Positions 8,390-16,198 of a DNA stretch of 43,252 bases are shown piece after piece; the stretch's first letter is position 1; each line of letters opens with the position of its first letter. The DNA is from Firmicutes bacterium UBA3936 (GTDB lineage Bacteria; Bacillota; Dethiobacteria; Dethiobacterales; Dethiobacteraceae). The stretch covers positions 1 to 43,252 of the forward strand of contig DGEC01000103.1 in NCBI GenBank assembly GCA_002385745.1, read 5' to 3'. The notes below the pieces were generated by a model. That model saw only the letters and a list, made by a program, of their open reading frames with translations, was not told the DNA's origin and searched no databases. The translations under genes and the position numbers were made by a program.

Positions 8390-8484
8390 ACCTTCACTCC
8401 TTTTAATTAAATTTTTAATCCGGTTTGACCTGTTTAGCGGCAAATAACCTTCCCTGCGCCGCACCACCTCCTTTGCTGCAGTCT

Positions 8485-9684
8485 TCAACCAACCAGGCTC
8501 AACATGTCAAACATGGGCAGAACCATTGCCAGGACGATAAAACCCACTACTCCGCCCAAGACGACAATCATGGCCGGTTCCATCAACGCGGTGAGAATAT
8601 CCACCTGTTTGTCAACTTCTTCTTCATAAAATTCCGCCGCTCTATTCAGCATGGTGCTTAAAGTTCCCGATTCCTCACCGAGGACAATCATATTTTCAAC
8701 CATGGGCGGGAACAGCTCCAATTCCCTTACCGGAGCATACAAACCTTTGCCCTCCCTGACTTTCAACTCAACCTCCCTCATTCTTTTGGAGGCATAGGCA
8801 TTTCCCAAGACTTTTCCCGTTATCTCCAGGGCTTCGGTTATTTCCACCCCTGTCTCCATCAGGGTGGAAAGGGTGCGGGAAAAGCGGGCGGCAATGGATT
8901 TAAGCTGCAGTGAACCAAACAGGGGCACTTTCAGCAAATTCTTGTGCAGGGTAATAATGTTTTCTTCCCGGGAAAAGTACATTTTCCCCGCCGCCGCCAG
9001 GATTACCAGTCCCAGAAACAGGACTAGGCCGTTATTGCGCAAAAAGTTGCTCAAGAAAAGAATTACCCGTGTAGGCAGAGGCAGTTCAGCACCGGCCGAG
9101 GCAAATATGCCTACAAACATGGGAACTACCGCCACAAGCAGGAACCAGGAAACTGCCACGGCAAAAAAACAGACAATAATGGGGTAAATCATGGCGCCCT
9201 GAACTTTCTGCTGGAGCTTGCTTTCCTTTTCGAAATGAACGGCCATCACTTCCAGGGATTCATCCAGGGTACCGCTGGCCTCCCCTGCAGCCACCATGTT
9301 AACAAGGATTGCCGGCAGTTGCTTGTGCAGGGCCATGGCCCCGGAAAGGCTGCTGCCCTTTTGCACCTCTTCGCTGATGTCCTTTAGGATTTTTTTCAAT
9401 GTTTTGTTTTCTGTCTGGGCGCTTAACATGGAAAGGGCATGTACTAAAGTAACCCCCGCTTTCAGGATTGTTGAAAATTGCCGGCAAAATACGGCTATAT
9501 CCCTTTTCCCGATGCGGGCAAAAAAGCCGCCAATGTCCTGGTTTTCTCTTACTTCATTAATTTCCAGTATATAGAAGGATTTCTGCCGGATCATTTCGGC
9601 AACTGCCCGGGCATCCGCCGCTTCATAAACGCCTTCGATTATTTTCCCGGACATGTTTTGCGCCCTGTATTGATAGGTTGGCAT
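8485..9684 (-). CDS. pilC: PilC/GspF pilus platform protein
   Basis: The protein is about 399 residues. It has two tandem T2SSF domains. The first runs from FCRQFSTILKAGVTLVHALSML and the second from FSRTLSTLMETGVEITEALEI. Three membrane segments lie around residues 170-190, 215-245 and 370-395. It is the integral-membrane platform on which PilB and PilT act. The start ATG at 9684 follows AGGTGA; a GTG at 9693 would add three residues. It follows pilT and precedes the major pilin gene. Confidence 0.92.
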   Translation of the reverse strand: MPTYQYRAQNMSGKIIEGVYEAADARAVAEMIRQKSFYILEINEVRENQDIGGFFARIGKRDIAVFCRQFSTILKAGVTLVHALSMLSAQTENKTLKKILKDISEEVQKGSSLSGAMALHKQLPAILVNMVAAGEASGTLDESLEVMAVHFEKESKLQQKVQGAMIYPIIVCFFAVAVSWFLLVAVVPMFVGIFASAGAELPLPTRVILFLSNFLRNNGLVLFLGLVILAAAGKMYFSREENIITLHKNLLKVPLFGSLQLKSIAARFSRTLSTLMETGVEITEALEITGKVLGNAYASKRMREVELKVREGKGLYAPVRELELFPPMVENMIVLGEESGTLSTMLNRAAEFYEEEVDKQVDILTALMEPAMIVVLGGVVGFIVLAMVLPMFDMLSLVG

Positions 9685-9708
9685 GACGCTCACCTGCTTT
9701 CTTTTTTT

Positions 9709-10761
9709 TTATAACAGCAGGACTTTCTTAACGTAGTCGAGCTCAATACAGTGCTCGTAAACATCCTCCTGTGTAATCTGGCCCATTCTGTACAAATCAC
9801 ATAAGGCGTCATCCATTGTTTGCATGCCGTCCTCGGCATTTGTCTTGATAATGTTGTTTAACTGGTGTATTTTGCCTTCCCGGATCATATTTCTGACTGC
9901 CGGGTTTGCCGTCATAACTTCAACGGCGGCAACCCTTCCCTGCTGGCTGGCCTGTGTCAGCAACTGCTGGGATATTATACCCTGGAGGGAAAGGGCGAGC
10001 TGCATTCTTACCTGCTGCTGCTGGTTCGGCGGGAAAACGTCAATGATACGGTCTATTGTGGCGGCAGCGCCCAGGGTATGCAGGGTGCTCAATACCAGGT
10101 GCCCCGTCTCGGCCGCCGTCAAAGCAATGGCGATTGTTTCCAGGTCCCTCATCTCCCCCACCAGGATCACGTCGGGGTCCTGCCGCAGGGTGGCCCTCAG
10201 GGCTCCGGGAAAATTAAGGGTATCCGTGCCGATTTCCCTCTGATTGATAATGCTTTTTTTATGTACAAAAAGGTATTCAATCGGATCTTCCAGCGTAATG
10301 ATATGTTTGCTTGAAGTTTGGTTGATATCGTCAATCATGCTGGCCAGCGTTGTGGATTTACCGCTTCCCGTCGGACCCGTAACCAGGATTAAGCCCCTCT
10401 TTTGCCTGGCCAATTTCCTGACTACCGGCGGCAAACCCAATTCCTCAGTGGTGGGGATTCTTGTATTAATGAGCCTGAGGGCCGCACTGAAAGTGTTTCT
10501 TTGCCGGTATGCGCTTACTCTGAAGCGCTGCAAACCGGGTATTGAGTAGGAAAAATCTATTTCTCCTTTTTTGGTAAGCTTGTCCCACAAGTTTCCGGTA
10601 AGTTCTTTCACTAGATTTTTGGTATCCTCGGGGGTCAGCACGCGATCGTCCAGGAATTGCAGCTTGCCGTGAACGCGAACTGTGCAGGGCACGCCTACCG
10701 TTATGTGCAAGTCCGATGCCCCAAGCTTTACCACTTGTTTCAGCAAGTCATCAATTTTCAT
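9709..10761 (-). CDS. pilT: PilT, pilus retraction ATPase
   Basis: The protein has 350 residues, the usual PilT length. The Walker A motif GPTGSGKS is at residues 129-136. The Asp box (ITLEDPIEYLF), Walker B region (DPDVILVGEMRD) and His box (GHLVLSTLHT) follow. The C-terminal AVRNMIREGK matches the AIRNLIRE motif that separates PilT from PilB and is needed for retraction. It starts five bases before the pilB stop region ends, with GAGGAGTGAGCGC upstream. It is a cytoplasmic hexameric ATPase that disassembles the pilus and powers twitching. The operon has only this one retraction ATPase. Confidence 0.95.
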   Translation of the reverse strand: MKIDDLLKQVVKLGASDLHITVGVPCTVRVHGKLQFLDDRVLTPEDTKNLVKELTGNLWDKLTKKGEIDFSYSIPGLQRFRVSAYRQRNTFSAALRLINTRIPTTEELGLPPVVRKLARQKRGLILVTGPTGSGKSTTLASMIDDINQTSSKHIITLEDPIEYLFVHKKSIINQREIGTDTLNFPGALRATLRQDPDVILVGEMRDLETIAIALTAAETGHLVLSTLHTLGAAATIDRIIDVFPPNQQQQVRMQLALSLQGIISQQLLTQASQQGRVAAVEVMTANPAVRNMIREGKIHQLNNIIKTNAEDGMQTMDDALCDLYRMGQITQEDVYEHCIELDYVKKVLLL

Positions 10762-10765
10762 GCGC

Positions 10766-12469
10766 TCACTCCTCGGCGGTATATTCCTGCGCGTAGGCGA
10801 CTTCCAAAACTTCTTCCAGTGAAGTAATACCGTCGCTTAAAAGCCTGATACATTCTTCTTTCAAAGTTTTCATGCCGGACTTTAAAGAGTATTCCAAAAT
10901 TTCATTGACGGGAGCATTTCCGGTAATCATTTCCCTGTGTTTGTTGTCGATCACCAGAATTTCATGGACGGCAATCCTTCCCCTATAGCCGGTATTGTTG
11001 CAGAAGGAACAGCCTACAGCCCTTCTGAATGTATATTCGCCTTCCTGTATGCCCAAAAGCTTCAATTCATGCACGGCAGGCCGGTAAGACTCGGCGCAAT
11101 GGGTACAGAGACGGCGCACCAGCCGCTGGGAAATGACACCCATGAGCGAAACGGCAATCATATAGGGCGGTATTCCCATATCTGCAAGCCTGGTAATTGT
11201 ACTGACGGCATCGTTGGTGTGCAAGGTACTTAAAACCAAGTGTCCCGTGATGGCTGCAGTAATGGCAATTTCCGCAGTTTCCTTGTCTCTGATTTCTCCA
11301 ACCATGATGATATCGGGGTCCTGCCGCAGAAAAGCTCTCAGGGCGGTGGCAAAGGTTAAACCCGCTTTTGTATTCACCTGGACCTGATTCAGGCCTTCGA
11401 TCACATATTCCACCGGGTCTTCAACGGTGATAATGTTGTCGGTTATTTGGTTCAACTCGCTTAACATCGTATAAAGGGTAGTTGATTTGCCGCTGCCTGT
11501 GGGGCCTGTCAGCAGGATTATGCCGTGGGGGTTCATTAACAGCTGGTTGAATTTCTCCAAATTAGAAGGCGTAAACCCCAGCTTCTCCTTGGGAATCAAA
11601 AAGTTTGTTTTATCGAGAATCCGCATGACCACTTTTTCCCCGTGGACTGTCGGCAAAGTAGATACCCTGAGATTAAAATGCCTGCCGCCTACTTGGTGAT
11701 CACAGCGGCCGTCCTGGGGAACCCTTTTTTCAGCGATATTCAACCCGGCCAAAATTTTAATACGTGTAACAATGGCTGAATGGGCTGCTTTCGGTATATT
11801 TTTGGAAAGCTGCAGCTTGCCGTCAATTCTGTACCTGACGCGAACTTCATCTTCCAGCGGCTCGATATGAATATCGCTGGCTCCTTCGGACACGGCCTGC
11901 TCGATTGTCGAGTTAACCAGCCTGACAATGGGAGCGCTGTCTACCTCCAGGGAACTTTCTTCCTCAGCCGCTTCTTGAATGTTTAGGAGGCCCGATTCCC
12001 TTTGGAATTCTTTAATCGCTTCATCGGAAGTTTCGCTGCCGTATAATCTGGCGATTGCGTTGTCGATGGATTTTTTATAGGAGATCATGGGAGCAATCTC
12101 GTAGTCTGTCATCATCTTCAAGTCTTCGATTGCCATAAAATCCAGGGGATCCTCCATGGCCACATAGAGCAGGTCCATTTCCTGCTTTACCGGTACGACG
12201 TTGTGCTTTCTAATTAACTGAAAAGGGACAATATTCTGAACTTGAGGGTCAATCTTAATGTTGTCTATATCAATAAAAGGTATCCCCAGCTGGAACTCCA
12301 AAATCTCCATGATTTGCTTCTCATCAACCATACCGTTTTCAACGAGAACCGTTCCCAGCTTTTTACCCGTTTCCTCATGGATTTTTATAGCCCTGTCCAA
12401 CTGCTCTTCAGTTAAAAAACCGGCTTCCAAAAGTAAAGTGCCAATTCTTTTCTTATCGATGAGAAACAC
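10766..12469 (-). CDS. pilB: PilB, pilus extension ATPase with MshEN c-di-GMP-binding domain
   Basis: The protein has 567 residues. Residues 1-145 are a GspE-N/MshEN domain. Its two 24-residue motifs are RIGTLLLEAGFL...LDRAIKIH (8-31) and KLGTVLVENGMV...LEFQ (37-60), spaced by exactly five residues, as in c-di-GMP-binding MshEN domains. The ATPase core has Walker A GPTGSGKS at 322-329, the Asp box ITVEDPVEYVI, Walker B DPDIIMVGEIRD and the His box LSTLHTND. Zinc-type cysteines are at 455, 458, 487 and 490. It assembles the pilus and is predicted to respond to c-di-GMP. The GTG start at 12469 sits unusually close to its AGGGA ribosome site, so the true start may be a few codons away. Confidence 0.94.
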   Translation of the reverse strand: MFLIDKKRIGTLLLEAGFLTEEQLDRAIKIHEETGKKLGTVLVENGMVDEKQIMEILEFQLGIPFIDIDNIKIDPQVQNIVPFQLIRKHNVVPVKQEMDLLYVAMEDPLDFMAIEDLKMMTDYEIAPMISYKKSIDNAIARLYGSETSDEAIKEFQRESGLLNIQEAAEEESSLEVDSAPIVRLVNSTIEQAVSEGASDIHIEPLEDEVRVRYRIDGKLQLSKNIPKAAHSAIVTRIKILAGLNIAEKRVPQDGRCDHQVGGRHFNLRVSTLPTVHGEKVVMRILDKTNFLIPKEKLGFTPSNLEKFNQLLMNPHGIILLTGPTGSGKSTTLYTMLSELNQITDNIITVEDPVEYVIEGLNQVQVNTKAGLTFATALRAFLRQDPDIIMVGEIRDKETAEIAITAAITGHLVLSTLHTNDAVSTITRLADMGIPPYMIAVSLMGVISQRLVRRLCTHCAESYRPAVHELKLLGIQEGEYTFRRAVGCSFCNNTGYRGRIAVHEILVIDNKHREMITGNAPVNEILEYSLKSGMKTLKEECIRLLSDGITSLEEVLEVAYAQEYTAEE

Positions 12470-12510
12470 TCCCTGTTATGAATAATTATGAATAATTAAG
12501 CAACCGCTGT

Positions 12511-13470
12511 TTACGCCAAAAGCTTTGGGAAACATGCCTCGGCATTGAAAAAGTGCAGCAGGTAATCTTTTAACCTGACGGAAGAAATAGTCTCGAAAAT
12601 AACATCCTTATTGTTATAATCCAAAAACAGCAAGTCATGTACTCCGGACTGGACACATGTAAAGCCGCTGTTTACTATCTCGTTGTTTTTGCCCTGCACG
12701 GAGGCCTGTACAGACAGGACATTGTCTACTACAATCATTCTGCCGGATAAGAGCGACATATCGGCGGACAGCCTGTACTGGCTGCCGTTTTCCGTGACTA
12801 CTCCCTTGCCCGCCAGCTGCTTGATTGCAGTTTCTACCTGCTGCAGCGTCAGCGTCGTATTTGAACCGACAATTTCATTAATAATATAGACAAACCACTG
12901 GATACTCGGGGTCGTGCTGTAAATGATCCTCCAGATATTACTTGCCGTATAATAATTGCTGGTAAAAGGTATTTCATCAACAAAAGCTCTTAAGTTTGCC
13001 TTCCTTTCCATGTCCAGCATTGCTGCAACAACCAAAGCTTCATCAACGCTGAAAACCTGTTTAATATTAACGCTTTTCAGATTGCTTCTCCCGATTAAAT
13101 CCTCCAGGATTTCAACAATACTGCCGGGTTCCATTTCATCGTCTATAGTCACAGCGTCAGGAGCAACCGTCAGGGAAACATGCTTCGAGAATTTTTCATC
13201 GTAAATAATGCTGTGCTCATAGGCTCCGACACCGCCTGTAAAGAAAACCTTCGCTACAGCATAAGGATTGGAAAGCAAGTTTGCCACCGGCGTAGCTTTT
13301 TCCGTAAACTTCATCTCCGAGTCAATCAAATCCAAGTCCTGCAATATTTTGATGTTATCCTTGGGTAATTCCTTAGCCGTAAACTTGTTTAACGGGGACA
13401 AGTCATTTTTTGTTTTAACCATCGTACATAAGCCCTCTATAATTTCATGGTCAAAACTGCACCTTAGCAT
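12511..13470 (-). CDS. Unknown 319-aa protein at the head of the pilus operon
   Basis: I do not recognise a family. The protein is soluble by eye, with no signal peptide or membrane helix. The first third has mixed helices (FTAKELPKDNIKILQDLDLI, FTEKATPVANLLSNPYAVAKV) reminiscent of a small winged-helix/degron-like segment. The middle is acidic with VTIDDEMEPGSIVEILEDLI. A helix-rich part with a possible winged-helix segment (LTLQQVETAIKQLAGKGVV) comes next, and a C-terminal beta segment contains VQSGVHDLLFLDY. The start ATG is preceded by GGAGGTC formed by the 3' end of the upstream REC gene, four bases away, so the two are co-translated. The position before pilB suggests a regulatory or assembly role, which is inference only. 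Confidence 0.75.
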   Translation of the reverse strand: MLRCSFDHEIIEGLCTMVKTKNDLSPLNKFTAKELPKDNIKILQDLDLIDSEMKFTEKATPVANLLSNPYAVAKVFFTGGVGAYEHSIIYDEKFSKHVSLTVAPDAVTIDDEMEPGSIVEILEDLIGRSNLKSVNIKQVFSVDEALVVAAMLDMERKANLRAFVDEIPFTSNYYTASNIWRIIYSTTPSIQWFVYIINEIVGSNTTLTLQQVETAIKQLAGKGVVTENGSQYRLSADMSLLSGRMIVVDNVLSVQASVQGKNNEIVNSGFTCVQSGVHDLLFLDYNNKDVIFETISSVRLKDYLLHFFNAEACFPKLLA

Positions 13471-13474
13471 CTGT

Positions 13475-15076
13475 CTAGACCTCCCACAATTTTATTTTGT
13501 CTTTACCCAGTTTTCTTTCTCTTTTGTTTAATACCAACTTCACTATTGCCTGATATGGTGCTGTTTTATAAATTGTTTTCCGTGACATTAAACGGTTTTT
13601 CTGCGGCTTCAGTTTGAACAGTTCAGCCATGGAAACATCGGTATATACCCTGCCGTCATCTGTCTGCACCTCCCGGGTGAGTACCCTGCCCTTGCCGTGG
13701 AAATCGAACATGCGGAATTTAAAGGAACCCTGCTTTTGCCGAAATTCAACCTCATTACCCAAATAGGTGCAGATAATACCGTGCAAAATTTCTTTGTCGG
13801 GCAGAGCGGCGTCCCGCATTATGTCGGGGCCGTCATCAACTATCCCTATCTTGTGGCAGAAAATTCTTTTCTTTTGTTCCTGACTTTGAACGCTTTCCGG
13901 CAGGATTGCGAATCTGTCATCCCATAAGAAGGAGAACTGTTTGTTTAGCGCCTCAATTTCCTCTTCCCTCTTCGGATCAGCGGAATCAGCCAAGGCTGCA
14001 CTCTGTTTCCCTGCCCCTGCTGCCTGTTTATCAGCCGCCGCAGGCGGCGCGGAATGCATGCTTGCTTTTTCCGGTTCGGGAGCTTCATCTTCCAGCGGCT
14101 TTAAGTCGCGGATAGCAGGCCCCTCATCCTCAGAAGCATCAGGCTCCGCAACTTCAGGCTCCGGCACCTCAGGTTCAGAAACTGCCTCAACTTCCGGCTT
14201 TGTCTCACGGACAGCAAGCTCCTCTTCTTGCAAGCTTTCTGCCTCCAGAGCCACCGGCTCCGGACCGGCATCCGGTTCCGGATCGCGAACGGTTAATTCT
14301 TCCATTAAGCTTTCGGGCTCTGCCTCTACGGGCTCCAATTCCACAGACTCCCAAAAAGCCTCTGCTTCCTGCTCCGTCTCACGGGCTGCAAGTTCCTCTT
14401 CCTCTGAACTTTCAGGCTCTACCTCTACAGGTTCCAGCTCTATCTGCTCCAGAATCACAGACTCCGGGGCCGTTTCCGTCCCTGGCTGTACATCAGGGAC
14501 GCTGTCCGGTCCCGCCGGCGGCAAATCAACGGATGTGCCCGTGTCTGCAGGCACCTCTTGCCCGGCAGCACTGTCCGCAGCCTCCGTTTCCCGTGCTTTT
14601 TGCACTTTCTCCAATTCTTTCTTTTTTTTCTTGAAGGGAATAACATTTTTCGGCAGTCCCAGGTGGGAATAAATTACTTCCAAAATATTCTCCGTTTTGT
14701 AAGGCTTTGTTACAAAATCTTTGGCGCCTATTTTTATTGCCTCTCTGATAACCTGCTGCTTTCCCATGGCAGAGCACATGATGACAATGGCTTCAGGATT
14801 ATTCTCAAGGATTTTCCGGAGAACTGCCAGTCCGCTCATTTTTGGCATTTCTACATCCAAAAAAATACATTTAGGCTTAGTTTCTTTTACTTTATCAATT
14901 GCTTCAAGGCCGTCTTCTGCTTCAATAATAACCTGGTACCCTGCATTCTTTAGGATTTCCTTAAGTACCACCCTGGAAAACCTGGAATCATCGACTATTA
15001 GAATAGAACATTCTTCACTGGCATTTTGAGTTTCGGCAGCCTTTAAATTATTTAAATCATTAAGGGACGATTCCAT
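13475..15076 (-). CDS. Receiver domain, acidic repeat linker and novel C-terminal domain
   Basis: The protein has 533 residues. Residues ~23-145 are a CheY-like receiver with SILIVDDSRFSR, the Asp in IFLDVEMPKMSG, a Ser in IMCSAMG and the Lys in VTKPY, so it should be phosphorylatable. Residues ~155-375 are a low-complexity Glu/Pro/Ala linker. It holds at least three imperfect repeats of about 30-35 residues built on ELEPVE.EPES..EEELA.RE. The last ~145 residues (from WDDRFAILPES) form a compact basic domain I cannot name, ending KLGKDKIKLWEV. It is the first gene of the pilus operon. ATG 15076 has AAGGGAG upstream. Probably it couples a two-component signal to pilus function; the target is unknown. 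Confidence 0.82.
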   Translation of the reverse strand: MESSLNDLNNLKAAETQNASEECSILIVDDSRFSRVVLKEILKNAGYQVIIEAEDGLEAIDKVKETKPKCIFLDVEMPKMSGLAVLRKILENNPEAIVIMCSAMGKQQVIREAIKIGAKDFVTKPYKTENILEVIYSHLGLPKNVIPFKKKKKELEKVQKARETEAADSAAGQEVPADTGTSVDLPPAGPDSVPDVQPGTETAPESVILEQIELEPVEVEPESSEEEELAARETEQEAEAFWESVELEPVEAEPESLMEELTVRDPEPDAGPEPVALEAESLQEEELAVRETKPEVEAVSEPEVPEPEVAEPDASEDEGPAIRDLKPLEDEAPEPEKASMHSAPPAAADKQAAGAGKQSAALADSADPKREEEIEALNKQFSFLWDDRFAILPESVQSQEQKKRIFCHKIGIVDDGPDIMRDAALPDKEILHGIICTYLGNEVEFRQKQGSFKFRMFDFHGKGRVLTREVQTDDGRVYTDVSMAELFKLKPQKNRLMSRKTIYKTAPYQAIVKLVLNKRERKLGKDKIKLWEV

Positions 15077-15172
15077 AATAAATTCTCCCTTGCATAAAAT
15101 TTTAAGAAAAAAAAAGATATTTTGTTAAATTAAGGATAATAAAATTTTCAGTACCCTTGCAGTGATTAAAAG

Positions 15173-15208
15173 AATGATAAATCGTGACATTTGTCACGAT
15201 TTATCATT
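15173..15208 (-). terminator. Perfect 17-bp inverted repeat, probable terminator
   Basis: The arms 15173-15189 and 15192-15208 are perfectly complementary around a two-base centre (core GTGACA/TGTCAC). On the minus strand it lies 50 bases past the NarL-type regulator stop and is followed by TTCTTTTAATC. On the plus strand it is followed by seven T. It can terminate the regulator transcript. An operator function for the pilus operon, whose first ATG is about 100 bases further left, is also possible. Confidence 0.6.
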
Positions 15209-15258
15209 TTTTTCCTTATTTATGGTAAAAATGCACAAAAAAAGCAATAAAATTGTCT

Positions 15259-15909
15259 TTAGCGGTTGCTTAGATACTGCCCGTGCTCAAAATTGTTGAC
15301 ATAAAACAGCGCCAGTTGAGTTCTGTCTCTCAGGTTTAATTTGTCCAGCAACAGTGTTATATTGTTGCGCACAGTACCCTCACTTAAAAACAGCTTTTCC
15401 GCAATTTCCTTGTTAGTCAGCCCCTCACCTACCAGGGCCAAGATTTCCATTTCCCTTTTTGTGAGGTCGAAGTCCCGCAGGTCTCTTGTTTTTTCTTCCT
15501 TTAGCATTGTAGGAATGCATTGCGCTACATTGTCATTGAAAACAGTATTGCCTTTGCCGATAATTTTTAAACATTCTATGATGGTATCCGTTGACTGGGA
15601 TTTTAAAATATATCCAGAAGCACCGTTTTTGATTGCTTCCTTGATATACTTGTCATCCCGGTAGACACTTAAAATAACGACCTTTGTATTGGGAAACCGG
15701 TTTTTGATCAGTTTTGTTCCTAAAACACCGTCCACCTTTGGCATGTTTAAGTCCATTAAAACAATATCCGGTACTTCTTTTAGGCAAAATTCAAAAGCTT
15801 CCTGTCCGTCTGCCGCTGTGCCGATAACATCAAAATCCTTACATCTGCCAAGCAAAATTTTCAAACTGTCCCTGATTAAGGCACTGTCATCCACGATAAG
15901 GATTTTCAC
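15259..15909 (-). CDS. NarL/LuxR-family response regulator
   Basis: The protein has 216 residues. The receiver (1-120) has ILIVDDSALIRD, the Asp in IVLMDLNMPKVDG, a Ser in VVILSVYRD and the Lys in YILKSQS. The LuxR-type HTH is in the last 65 residues (LTKREMEILALVGEGLTNKE, then IAEKLFLSEGTVRNN). It is a DNA-binding regulator activated by phosphorylation; no histidine kinase is in the window. The GTG start at 15909 has GGGGAGGGGG upstream. It is divergent from the S8 peptidase gene, and AT-rich palindromes lie between them. It has a paralogous receiver at 1313-1693. Confidence 0.9.
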   Translation of the reverse strand: MKILIVDDSALIRDSLKILLGRCKDFDVIGTAADGQEAFEFCLKEVPDIVLMDLNMPKVDGVLGTKLIKNRFPNTKVVILSVYRDDKYIKEAIKNGASGYILKSQSTDTIIECLKIIGKGNTVFNDNVAQCIPTMLKEEKTRDLRDFDLTKREMEILALVGEGLTNKEIAEKLFLSEGTVRNNITLLLDKLNLRDRTQLALFYVNNFEHGQYLSNR

Positions 15910-15938
15910 ATGACCCCCTCCCCAATCCTGGACATATA

Positions 15939-15978
15939 ATGATATATATCATAGGGTATATAGATTTTACTTTCTATA
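15939..15978. promoter_or_regulatory. Palindromes between divergent regulator and peptidase genes
   Basis: A perfect 14-base palindrome (ATGATATATATCAT, 15939-15952) is followed by an interrupted repeat TATAGA/TCTATA (15959-15964 and 15973-15978). They lie 30-70 bases upstream of the regulator start and 220-260 bases upstream of the peptidase start, where an autoregulatory site would be expected. AT-rich sequence produces such palindromes easily, so this is tentative. The rest of 15979-16198 shows no clear element. Confidence 0.35.
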
Positions 15979-16198
15979 GTATACTTCTACATATTATGGC
16001 AAAAACCTGCAAGAATATTAACAGTATCATCCTGGATTTCATTATGCTGGCAAATGCGACTGTTTTTACTTTAACCGGTAAAAAGGGCAGTGGAACAAGA
16101 ACGGCATTAATTTTTCTAAATAATTGTAATTGTCTGTATATTGTGGTATCCTTGCTTTACACAAAAAAAGCAGCGGCTTTATGCCGCCGGAGGGAATC

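Noticed and set aside
14000..14460. Repeat array such as CRISPR
   Set aside because: The repeats are in-frame, imperfect and encode the acidic linker; there are no unique spacers.
13941..14672. Ser-rich 243-residue open frame on the plus strand
   Set aside because: It is the antisense image of the Glu/Pro repeat region of the receiver gene; repeats in that gene keep the other strand open.
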